A DNA stretch of 64,000 bases, from positions 1-64,000 of the forward strand of contig NZ_LJOD01000015.1 in the NCBI RefSeq assembly GCF_001295265.1, given 5' to 3'. A program made the translations under genes and the position numbers. Below are positions 1 to 6,838 of this stretch, one piece after another. Within the stretch, counting starts at the first letter, position 1. Every line of letters starts with the position of its first letter. The stretch is from Chryseobacterium indologenes. GTDB lineage: Bacteria > Bacteroidota > Bacteroidia > Flavobacteriales > Weeksellaceae. Below the pieces are notes generated by a model, which was not told the DNA's origin, searched no databases, and saw only the letters and a program-made list of their open reading frames with translations.

Positions 1-30
1 CGACAAGCGGGAGAGTAGGCCGCCGCCAGT
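1..30 (+). rRNA. rrf: 5S rRNA, 3' end (partial)
   Basis: The first bases, with the core GGGAGAGTAGG followed by CGCCGCC, match the conserved 3' strand of bacterial 5S rRNA helices. The rest of the gene lies upstream of the window. A rho-independent terminator follows directly, as expected at the end of an rRNA operon. The exact 3' end is uncertain by a few bases. Confidence 0.85.
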
Positions 31-43
31 TTTTATATTATTA

Positions 44-80
44 GAAAGTCTCATACAGCAATGTGTGAGACTTTTTTTTT
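44..80 (+). terminator. rRNA operon terminator
   Basis: A hairpin formed by AAAGTCTCATACA and TGTGTGAGACTTT (one G-U pair) around a short GCAA loop is followed by a run of T. It sits just after the 5S 3' end and would end the rRNA operon. Confidence 0.85.
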
Positions 81-81
81 G

Positions 82-410
82 ATTTATACACCAATGATGA
101 ATTAAGGTATTGTTTTTAATAATAGCCTTGAAATGATCTTTGAATACAGAAAGTTTTAATGAGGATGCCCTATCTTCACTTATACCGTCAAAGGTAAGAA
201 TTGGATCAAGTCTCTGGCTGGTAAGATTGTTTTCCGCTAAAGAATGCTTTATATTTTTCCTATTTTCATTAGGAAGGCTTGAAAAAACCGTGAAATTTTT
301 TGGTTTTCCTGAAACTGTTTCTTGAACCTTTGATAGTCAAAAGAGAACACTCTGCCAGGCAATGACGCTTCTTTTAGATCCTGAAAACTATTAATAGAAC
401 TAGAGTTAAA
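82..410 (-). pseudogene. possible decayed ORF beside the rRNA operon
   Basis: On the minus strand two adjacent frames read as protein-like sequence. The first covers about 410-252 and ends in a stop at 249-251. The second, one frame over, is open from about 261 down into the 5S gene and reads KHSLAENNLTSQRLDP and onwards. One base change in length near 250 would join them. The reading has no normal end, because it runs into rRNA, and I do not recognise the family. It may be the remnant of a gene interrupted at the rRNA boundary, or chance. The weak 61-codon frame on the plus strand (140-325) is its shadow. Nothing else is visible between the 5S terminator and position 450. Confidence 0.25.
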
Positions 411-450
411 TCATATTTCATAATAAAATGGTTGGGTTATAAGATTAATA

Positions 451-494
451 AAAAAATAGCATTATGAATTATTTATCGTAATGCTATTGTTTTT
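451..494 (-). terminator. terminator after the carboxyltransferase gene
   Basis: A perfect 10-bp inverted repeat, AATAGCATTA (455-464) and TAATGCTATT (479-488), has T-runs on both sides, so it could stop transcription in either direction. Its main user is probably the minus-strand gene ending at 537. Confidence 0.8.
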
Positions 495-536
495 TATTAA
501 AAATATAAACAATTTATTCTATTAAAACGAATATTT

Positions 537-2174
537 TTATACTTGTATAACTCCTAGATTAAATTTTTCCGTAATTGGGGCGTGGTTAGCTGCTTCAATA
601 CCCATAGAAATCCATTTTCTGGTATCTGTAGGGTTGATAATAGCATCTGTCCAAAGTCTGGCTGCTGCATAGGTTGCTTCAGTCTGTTTTTGATATTTTT
701 TTGTAATAGTCTCCAGAATTTCCTGATGCTCCTCTTCTGATATTTCTTTGCCTTGTTTTTTTAGTGTTGATTCCTGTATCTGAGCCAAAACCTTTGCAGC
801 CTGAGCCCCTCCCATTACAGCAAGATCAGCCCATGGCCATGCAACAATAAGCCTTGGGTCATAAGCTTTGCCGCACATGGCATAATTTCCGGCTCCATAA
901 GAGTTGCCTGTAATGATTGTGAATTTAGGTACCACTGAATTGGAAACAGCATTTACCATTTTTGCTCCGTCTTTGATAATACCCCCGTGTTCAGATTTTG
1001 AACCTACCATAAACCCTGTAACATCCTGTAAGAAGATTAGTGGTATTTTTCTCTGATTGCAGTTGGCTATAAACCGGGTTGCTTTATCTGCAGAATCAGA
1101 GTAAATAACACCTCCGAACTGCATTTCGCCTTTACCGCTTTTTACCAGTTTTCTCTGGTTGGCAACAATGCCTACAGACCAGCCATCCACTCGGGCTGTT
1201 GCACAGATAATACTTTTTCCGTAATCTGGCTTATATTCTTCATATTCCGAGTTGTCAACAAGACATTTTATAATGTCATAAGTGTCATATTGCTCTGCTC
1301 TGGATACAGGAATGATCCCAAAAATATGATCCGGATTTTCTTTTGGCGGGAAACTTTCTATTCTGTCAAAACCTGCCTTTTCAGTACTTCCAACAGATTT
1401 CATTATATTTTTAATCCTGTCTAAGGCATCTTTATCGTCTTTTGCCTTATAATCTGTTACTCCGGAAATCGAACAATGGGTAGTAGCCCCGCCAAGGGTT
1501 TCATTGTCAATACTTTCTCCGATAGCTGCTTTTACGAGGTAGCTTCCTGCAAGGAAAATAGAACCGGTTTTATCAACAATCATTGCTTCATCGCTCATAA
1601 TAGGCAGATATGCACCGCCTGCAACACAGCTTCCCATTACTGCGGAGATCTGGATAATTCCCATAGAGCTCATTTTCGCATTATTTCTGAAAATACGTCC
1701 AAAGTGTTCCTTATCCGGAAAGATCTCATCCTGCATTGGCAGATAAACTCCTGCAGAGTCTACCAGATAAATAATAGGAAGTCTGTTTTCCATAGCAATT
1801 TCCTGAGCTCTCAGATTTTTTTTCCCGGTAATAGGAAACCATGCACCTGCCTTTACAGAAGCATCATTGGCTACAACAAGGCACTGTCTGCCGGAAACAT
1901 ATCCCATTACTACTACAACACCGCCGCTAGGACATCCTCCATGCTCTTTATACATTTCATAGCCGGCAAATGCGCCTATTTCTATGGAATCTGAACCTTT
2001 GTCAAGAAGATACTCAATTCTCTCTCTTGCTGTCATTTTTCCTTCCTCACGAAGCTTCTGGAGTCTTTTTTCTCCACCTCCTTTTTTTATTTCAGCGAGT
2101 AATTGATTGATCTCAGATAATTTTAATCTATTTTGATCTTCCCGTTTGTTAAATTCAATGTCCATAAACTTCAA
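537..2174 (-). CDS. acyl-CoA carboxylase carboxyltransferase (beta) subunit
   Basis: This 545-residue protein has the two crotonase-like halves of biotin-dependent acyl-CoA carboxyltransferases. They would move a carboxyl group from carboxybiotin to an acyl-CoA such as propionyl- or methylcrotonyl-CoA. The N-terminal half has GYVSGRQCLVVANDASVK and LVDSAGVYLP. The C-terminal half has FLQDVTGFMVGSKSEHGGI and TGNSYGAGNYAMCGKAYDP, closest by memory to methylcrotonyl-CoA carboxylase beta. Length fits the family. No biotin carboxylase or biotin carrier gene is adjacent, so its partner must be elsewhere. The gene is alone, with a terminator after it. The start at 2174 is the longest; an ATG three codons inside is equally possible. 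Substrate is not determinable here. Confidence 0.92.
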   Translation of the reverse strand: MKFMDIEFNKREDQNRLKLSEINQLLAEIKKGGGEKRLQKLREEGKMTARERIEYLLDKGSDSIEIGAFAGYEMYKEHGGCPSGGVVVVMGYVSGRQCLVVANDASVKAGAWFPITGKKNLRAQEIAMENRLPIIYLVDSAGVYLPMQDEIFPDKEHFGRIFRNNAKMSSMGIIQISAVMGSCVAGGAYLPIMSDEAMIVDKTGSIFLAGSYLVKAAIGESIDNETLGGATTHCSISGVTDYKAKDDKDALDRIKNIMKSVGSTEKAGFDRIESFPPKENPDHIFGIIPVSRAEQYDTYDIIKCLVDNSEYEEYKPDYGKSIICATARVDGWSVGIVANQRKLVKSGKGEMQFGGVIYSDSADKATRFIANCNQRKIPLIFLQDVTGFMVGSKSEHGGIIKDGAKMVNAVSNSVVPKFTIITGNSYGAGNYAMCGKAYDPRLIVAWPWADLAVMGGAQAAKVLAQIQESTLKKQGKEISEEEHQEILETITKKYQKQTEATYAAARLWTDAIINPTDTRKWISMGIEAANHAPITEKFNLGVIQV

Positions 2175-2305
2175 TTTTTTACGCCTAAAGATACATTTTT
2201 TTATAAAGAATATAAATTGAAGTAAACGTGTGTTTAATATATTGGTTCTCAGAAAATTGTGAATTTTTTAACAAAAAAACATTTTTAAATGACTTATATT
2301 TTTTC

Positions 2306-2430
2306 TAACTTTACATCAGAGTAAAAGGGAAGATCTTCCCTGTTAAATACTCTAAGTTCCTAGTTTATTTTTTTAATAGTTTATTATTTGAAGGCCCTGA
2401 AAGTTGAACAAATTTTCAGGGTTTTTTTGT
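2306..2430 (+). ncRNA. candidate small structured RNA
   Basis: The 388-bp gap between the divergent genes at 2174 and 2563 contains a complete-looking transcription unit with no ORF. A -7-like box TAACTTTA (2306-2313) would start RNA near 2317. The first transcribed bases form a nested hairpin: AGAGTA (2318-2323) pairs with TACTCT (2348-2353), enclosing GGGAA/TTCCC (2327-2331 and 2336-2340) around GATC. A strong terminator follows (CCCTGAAA 2395-2402, TTTCAGGG 2414-2421, then seven T). No plus-strand gene lies upstream to need that terminator. The predicted RNA is about 112 nt. It could be a small RNA; the inner palindrome could instead be an operator. No clear -33 element is visible. Confidence 0.5.
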
Positions 2431-2526
2431 TACATGCAATTAGGTAAAAATGAACTTATTTTTACATTCTATACTTTTTCTCTGACTTTAATTTACCTTT
2501 TTGCTAATTATTGTGAAAGCTATTTG

Positions 2527-2534
2527 TAAATTTG
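2527..2534 (+). promoter_or_regulatory. -7 box TAAATTTG for the EamA gene
   Basis: This is an exact match to the Bacteroidetes -7 consensus TAnnTTTG. It ends one base before an ATG at 2536, so translation from that ATG would give a nearly leaderless message; the ATG at 2563 fits better. Confidence 0.6.
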
Positions 2535-2562
2535 TATGTTAAAAATTTATAAGAAGTATAAA

Positions 2563-3438
2563 ATGCATAAATTAGCACTTTTCAGATTGCATTTGATTGT
2601 TTTTTTGTGGGGGTTCACTGCAATTCTAGGAAAACTGATTCATGCCAATGCTCAGGTTCTGGTATTTTACCGGATGCTGTTTGCCGCTGTTTTTCTATTT
2701 GTCTTCATCAGGTTTTTTAAAAAGGAAAGCATCAGGGTCTCTAAAAAAATATTTTTTCAGCTGGCTGCTATTGGCTTTGCGATGGCTTTGCATTGGTATT
2801 GCTTTTTTTATTCTATTAAAATTTCCAATGTATCTATAGCTTTGAGCTGCCTCTCCTTATCAACTCTCTTTGCTTCTGTACTGGAGCCTATTATTTTTAA
2901 AAGAAAGGTTGATGTATCCGAAGTGATTATGGGAATTGTGATTGTAGCCTGTATATTGCTTATTTTTAAGACAGAGTTTCAGTATAAGGAAGGCATTTTC
3001 TATGGTATTCTTTGTGCGGTTTTTGGAACTGTCTTTTCTGTTTTTAACGGGAAAATGTTTGGAAAAACAAGTTCGGATAACATTATATTTTATGAAATAT
3101 TTTGCGGATGGTTTATTTTAATGTTATTCTATTTAGCCACAGGACAGATTTTTGAAATCAATGAAATAAATTACCGCGATTTGGCGTTAATATGCTTGTT
3201 GGCCAGTGTTTTTACGGCTTTTCCGATGCTTGAATCTGTGAAGCTGATGAAGTATATATCGCCTTTTACACTAATTTTAACAGTTAATTTGGAACCTGTC
3301 TACGGAATTATACTAGCTTTTTTTATCTTTGGAGAATCAGAACAAATGAGTTCTGTGTTTTACATAGCTTCAGCAGTTATGATTCTGGCTATCATTGCCA
3401 ATGGGGTTATAAAAAGCTATAAAACAAAAAAACTTTAA
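2563..3438 (+). CDS. EamA/DMT family transporter
   Basis: This is a 291-residue, very hydrophobic protein with about ten predicted membrane spans in two repeated halves, the pattern of the drug/metabolite transporter superfamily (EamA). It starts with a span containing FLWGFTAILGKLI. The second half has SVFNGKMFGK and NLEPVYGIILAFFIFGE, typical of the conserved end of EamA repeat 2. Such proteins export small metabolites, often amino acids or purines; the substrate here cannot be read from sequence. I start at 2563 because the in-frame ATG at 2536 directly follows the -7 box. The PorV-like gene begins 16 bases after the stop, so the two may be co-transcribed. Confidence 0.88.
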   Translation: MHKLALFRLHLIVFLWGFTAILGKLIHANAQVLVFYRMLFAAVFLFVFIRFFKKESIRVSKKIFFQLAAIGFAMALHWYCFFYSIKISNVSIALSCLSLSTLFASVLEPIIFKRKVDVSEVIMGIVIVACILLIFKTEFQYKEGIFYGILCAVFGTVFSVFNGKMFGKTSSDNIIFYEIFCGWFILMLFYLATGQIFEINEINYRDLALICLLASVFTAFPMLESVKLMKYISPFTLILTVNLEPVYGIILAFFIFGESEQMSSVFYIASAVMILAIIANGVIKSYKTKKL

Positions 3439-3454
3439 CTAGCATCAAATTTAT

Positions 3455-4537
3455 ATGATGAAAAAATATTTTTTACTTGCATTTTCACTGCTGTTTGGGC
3501 TGTCTCAATCTCAGATTATCAGAAAATATTCCAATGAATTTTTAAATATCGGAGCTGGTGCCAGAGGACTGGCAATGGGAGGAGCTGTTATTTCCAATCA
3601 GGATGATGTGTATTCTCCTATGTGGAATCCCGCAGGTTTAATGGCTATAGAAAAAGACTGGCAGGGAGCAGCAATGCACGCAGAATATTTTGAATCTATC
3701 GCAAAATATGATTACCTGGCCTATGCAAAAGTACTTGAAGAAGGTGTTTTCGGAGTTTCTGTAGTAAGGCTTGGAGTAGATAATATCCTGAATACAACGC
3801 AGATGATTGATTCAGAAGGGAATATTGATTATGATAAAATTACAAAGTTCTCTCAGTCTGATTATGCTGCAATTCTTTCCTATGCATTTAATCCGGGAGG
3901 AAATACCAAGCTGGATGTAGGGGTGAATGCTAAAATTGTCTATAGAAATGTAGGTAAATTTGCAAATGGCTACGGGTTTGGTTTTGATATCGGAGCTATT
4001 TACAAAGCAGATAACGGCTGGAGATTCGGAGGAATGCTTCGGGATGGAACCACTACAGTGAACTTTTGGAGCATCAATCAGGAGAAACTTTCAACCGTGG
4101 TGAATGGTGAGGAATTTAACCCGGCACCAAAAGATAAGATGGAGCTTACCATGCCTAAGCTTAATGTGGGAGCAAGTAAGATGTTCAATATCAACAGCAG
4201 TGTATATGTTCTGCCGGAAGCCGGTATTAATGTAGATTTTGCTAAAACGGCAGCTCTTGTTTCTACAGATTTTGCGAGTATTACACCTTATGCCGGAGCT
4301 GAATTGGGCTATCAGAAAATGATCTTTGTCCGGTTAGGAGTTAACAGATTTCAGTCGATCACAGATATTGAAGATCTTAAAAGAAAAGTATCTTTCCAGC
4401 CAAGTGCGGGTATCGGGATCAGATACAGAGGTCTTACTCTGGATTACGCCATTACCAATTCAGGAATAGGAGGGTCTAATTTTTATTCTAATTTCTTCTC
4501 GCTGAAATTAGATATGGGAGAATTCAGAAATGATTAA
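3455..4537 (+). CDS. PorV/PorQ-family outer-membrane beta-barrel protein
   Basis: This 360-residue protein has a signal peptide ending near LSQSQ, then the motif GAGARGLAMGGA and SPMWNPAGL, the hallmark of the PorV/PorQ and FadL-like barrel family of Bacteroidetes. The rest alternates strands with aromatic and glycine residues and ends in FFSLKLDMG, compatible with a beta-barrel. PorV proper is the shuttle protein of type IX secretion; this is a relative whose exact role is unknown. Two ATG codons stand side by side at 3455 and 3458, and either could start it. A secreted protein of unknown function follows after 24 bases in the same direction, suggesting a functional pair. Confidence 0.85.
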   Translation: MMKKYFLLAFSLLFGLSQSQIIRKYSNEFLNIGAGARGLAMGGAVISNQDDVYSPMWNPAGLMAIEKDWQGAAMHAEYFESIAKYDYLAYAKVLEEGVFGVSVVRLGVDNILNTTQMIDSEGNIDYDKITKFSQSDYAAILSYAFNPGGNTKLDVGVNAKIVYRNVGKFANGYGFGFDIGAIYKADNGWRFGGMLRDGTTTVNFWSINQEKLSTVVNGEEFNPAPKDKMELTMPKLNVGASKMFNINSSVYVLPEAGINVDFAKTAALVSTDFASITPYAGAELGYQKMIFVRLGVNRFQSITDIEDLKRKVSFQPSAGIGIRYRGLTLDYAITNSGIGGSNFYSNFFSLKLDMGEFRND

Positions 4538-4561
4538 CTTTGAAATACAATTAAAGAATCA

Positions 4562-5296
4562 ATGAAAAAAATATCACTACTGGTATCCGTTTTTTTGGTA
4601 ACTGCTGTTTTCGGACAGAAGGTTTCCGATTATAAATATATTTCCATTCCAAGTAAATTTAAAGATTTTGAAAAAGAATCTTACGGTTTAGATGCCGCTT
4701 TAATTAACGCTCTGAAAAGTAAGAAATATGTTATCATTCAAGGTGACAAAGAGCAATGGCCATCAGAAATTAAAGGAAAGTCCTGCAATGCAGTTTTCGC
4801 CAATCTTATTAATGATAGTAATTTTCTCAGAAATAGAATAAAGCTGGAATTTAAAGATTGTAATGATAAAATTATATTCACCTCTAAAGGAAGCTCAAAT
4901 ATAAAAGAATTTGAAGAAGGATTTCAGGATGCTTTAAAACAGGCACTCGTGAATATTCCGGCATCAATGCCTACAGATAACAAACCTGAGCCTAAAAATA
5001 ATACAGGTGAAGTGAAAGAAAACTCACAGAGTACCGAAAACAGAGTGAAAAAATATGTAAATGGCAAGATGAACCTTCAGAAGATACAGATTGATACCAA
5101 TCAGTTTATTCTGGTTGATGCTGCGGGTACAGCGCCATATGCAACTTTTGGACTTACCTCTAAAAAAGATGTCTTCAGAGTAAAACTGGCTGATGGAAAG
5201 TTTACCATCGGATATTTTGAGAATGGAGATATAGTGATTGATATTCCTCAATCTGACGGATCATTTTCTAAAGAAATTTTTTCAGGAAAAGAATAA
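4562..5296 (+). CDS. secreted protein of unknown function, partner of the PorV-like gene
   Basis: This 244-residue protein has a clear signal peptide (MKKISLLVSVFLVTAVFGQ). The first mature part, about residues 20-135, resembles a small alpha/beta domain with KKYVIIQGD and a CNA...KDC cysteine pair. A polar linker rich in Asn, Lys and Glu (about 137-165) separates it from a beta-rich C-terminal part. I do not recognise either part as a named family. The gene follows the PorV-like gene by 24 bases and ends just before a bidirectional terminator, so EamA, the PorV-like gene and this gene probably form one operon. Confidence 0.75.
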   Translation: MKKISLLVSVFLVTAVFGQKVSDYKYISIPSKFKDFEKESYGLDAALINALKSKKYVIIQGDKEQWPSEIKGKSCNAVFANLINDSNFLRNRIKLEFKDCNDKIIFTSKGSSNIKEFEEGFQDALKQALVNIPASMPTDNKPEPKNNTGEVKENSQSTENRVKKYVNGKMNLQKIQIDTNQFILVDAAGTAPYATFGLTSKKDVFRVKLADGKFTIGYFENGDIVIDIPQSDGSFSKEIFSGKE

Positions 5297-5310
5297 ATCC
5301 TATTTACCCC

Positions 5311-5350
5311 AAAAAATAAGGTTTCCCATTTGAGGAAACCTTTATTTTTT
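5311..5350. terminator. bidirectional terminator between convergent genes
   Basis: AAGGTTTCC (5318-5326) and GGAAACCTT (5334-5342) form a 9-bp stem. T-runs follow on the plus strand, and also on the minus strand (A-run at 5311-5316), serving both convergent genes. Confidence 0.85.
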
Positions 5351-5351
5351 G

Positions 5352-6005
5352 TTATTGATTCAGAAAAGAAACGAGTTTAACCAGGCTTTCTTCCTTATTG
5401 AATTTTATTCTGTTAATATCAAAAAACTTGTCGAGCTCATTAACCTTGTCAGGATATAAATCCAGAACATCTTTTTTGCTTTTAATAGCTTTATAAAGGT
5501 TTTTCTCTGTTTTGATATAATAAACAGGATCATTTTTGATAAAGCTTGACTTATCATCCTTTTCCACAAAAGATGCAGGCTTCTTGGTCGTTTGAAGAGG
5601 CTTTTGAATTTTTGATGACACCTTTTTTAACAGCTGGTTTTTTCCATCTGCTGATAAAATGAAGTATTCTGGGGTATTATTAACGGTTTCAAGAACAATG
5701 GTCTGCTTAGAATCTGAAAATTGAATTTTAGAGTAAGGCAGCCCCTTTTGTAGAATATACACCATTCCATCTTTTTTATACTCAATTTCATCAGCGTAAG
5801 TATTATAGCGCATAGGTAATGTTTCATTACAGCACGTTGCTTTGGCAAGCTTAAAATCAGCATCTAAATAAGGTGAACCGTTGATTTCAGAATATTTTAA
5901 AAATTCTTCCTTTGTTGACGTTGTTGTCATTTGATATGAAGTTTCCTGTGAATAAACACTAATTGAGGAAAGAGCACACAGCAGAATTGTTGTAAGATTT
6001 TTCAT
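5352..6005 (-). CDS. secreted protein of unknown function, paralogue 1
   Basis: The predicted protein has 217 residues with a signal peptide (MKNLTTILLCALSSISVYSQ); the longer in-frame start at 6020 would bury that leader, so 6005 is chosen. It shares a clear residue-by-residue pattern with the next gene: KYSEI.GSPY, AKATCC.E..PMRY, YILQKGLPYSKI, ADGKN.LLKKVS, and a C-terminal KFNKEE.LVK. Two adjacent cysteines are conserved in both. No named domain is recognised. The pair arose by tandem duplication. They are 114 bases apart and could share a transcript; the terminator at 5311-5350 ends it. Confidence 0.78.
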   Translation of the reverse strand: MKNLTTILLCALSSISVYSQETSYQMTTTSTKEEFLKYSEINGSPYLDADFKLAKATCCNETLPMRYNTYADEIEYKKDGMVYILQKGLPYSKIQFSDSKQTIVLETVNNTPEYFILSADGKNQLLKKVSSKIQKPLQTTKKPASFVEKDDKSSFIKNDPVYYIKTEKNLYKAIKSKKDVLDLYPDKVNELDKFFDINRIKFNKEESLVKLVSFLNQ

Positions 6006-6119
6006 GAAAATTATTTGCATAAAAGTAATAAAAATCTCACAACTAATTTAGCCCTATTTTATAAAAAATAGAGTCTGGTAAATTATTCTTTTCTTTAAGA
6101 TTTATGGTTTACGTTTTTA

Positions 6120-6794
6120 TTAACTTTTGTTAATGAAATTGACAACTTTAACCAAGTCTTCTTCTTTGTTAAACTTAATTTTATTCGAATTAATAAATGT
6201 TGTTAATTCAGCAGATTTTTCAGGATACAGACTGAGAATATCACTTTTACCTTTGATGAGCTGATATACATCCTTTTCTGTTTTGATGAAATATCTTGGG
6301 ACATTTTCTTTAAAGACACTAGTACTTGTAGGCTTTTTCTCAAAGATTACCTTTTTACCGGCAACCGTTTCTATTTTTTTTGAAACCTTTTTCAATAAAG
6401 AATTTTTGCCGTCAGCCAGCTCAATAAAATATTCCGGCTTATCATCAACGGTACCCAGAACAAGGGTAAATTTAGAGTCTAAAAATTCAATTTTTGAGTA
6501 AGGCAGCCCTTTTTCCAGAATATAAACGGTTCCGTCTTTCTGATACTCAATCTGATCAGCATATTCATCATATCTCATCGGAGTTTTTTCGCTGCAGCAG
6601 GTTGCTTTTGCAATTGAAAAGTCTTGATTGTAATATGGACTTCCCGTGATTTCCGAATAATTTAAAAATTCATCAGCACTGGCTGTTTTCGTGAACTGAA
6701 GTGAAGTTTCTTTATTTCTAGTGAAATTCAATATGGCCTGAGCCTGTACAGCACCGGTAGCTGCTAATAAAATAAGAACAGTGTATTTTTTCAT
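6120..6794 (-). CDS. secreted protein of unknown function, paralogue 2
   Basis: This 224-residue protein has a signal peptide (MKKYTVLILLAATGAVQAQ) and is a tandem paralogue of the gene at 5352-6005. Shared blocks are the N-terminal NYSEITGSPY, AKATCCSEKTPMRY, VYILEKGLPYSKIEF, ADGKNSLLKKVSKKI, a Tyr-Phe-Ile-Lys-Thr-Glu strand, and the ending FNKEEDLVKVVNF. The CC pair may bind a metal or form disulphides; that is a guess. The gene lies just after uvrC on the same strand (44 bases), but with A+T-rich spacing that could hold its own promoter. Confidence 0.78.
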   Translation of the reverse strand: MKKYTVLILLAATGAVQAQAILNFTRNKETSLQFTKTASADEFLNYSEITGSPYYNQDFSIAKATCCSEKTPMRYDEYADQIEYQKDGTVYILEKGLPYSKIEFLDSKFTLVLGTVDDKPEYFIELADGKNSLLKKVSKKIETVAGKKVIFEKKPTSTSVFKENVPRYFIKTEKDVYQLIKGKSDILSLYPEKSAELTTFINSNKIKFNKEEDLVKVVNFINKS

Positions 6795-6838
6795 AGGAAC
6801 TAGTTTTTTACAAATGTAATAAAATGTTTTAATTCTTA

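Noticed and set aside
140..325. 61-codon plus-strand ORF after the rRNA terminator
   Set aside because: No promoter or known match; it mirrors the more protein-like minus-strand readings and is probably their shadow.
1476..1994. Long plus-strand ORF opposite the carboxyltransferase gene
   Set aside because: Its frame lies within a clearly conserved gene on the other strand; composition is that of an antisense shadow. The same applies to the other opposite-strand frames, for example 7463-7966, 15309-15959 and 41406-42092.
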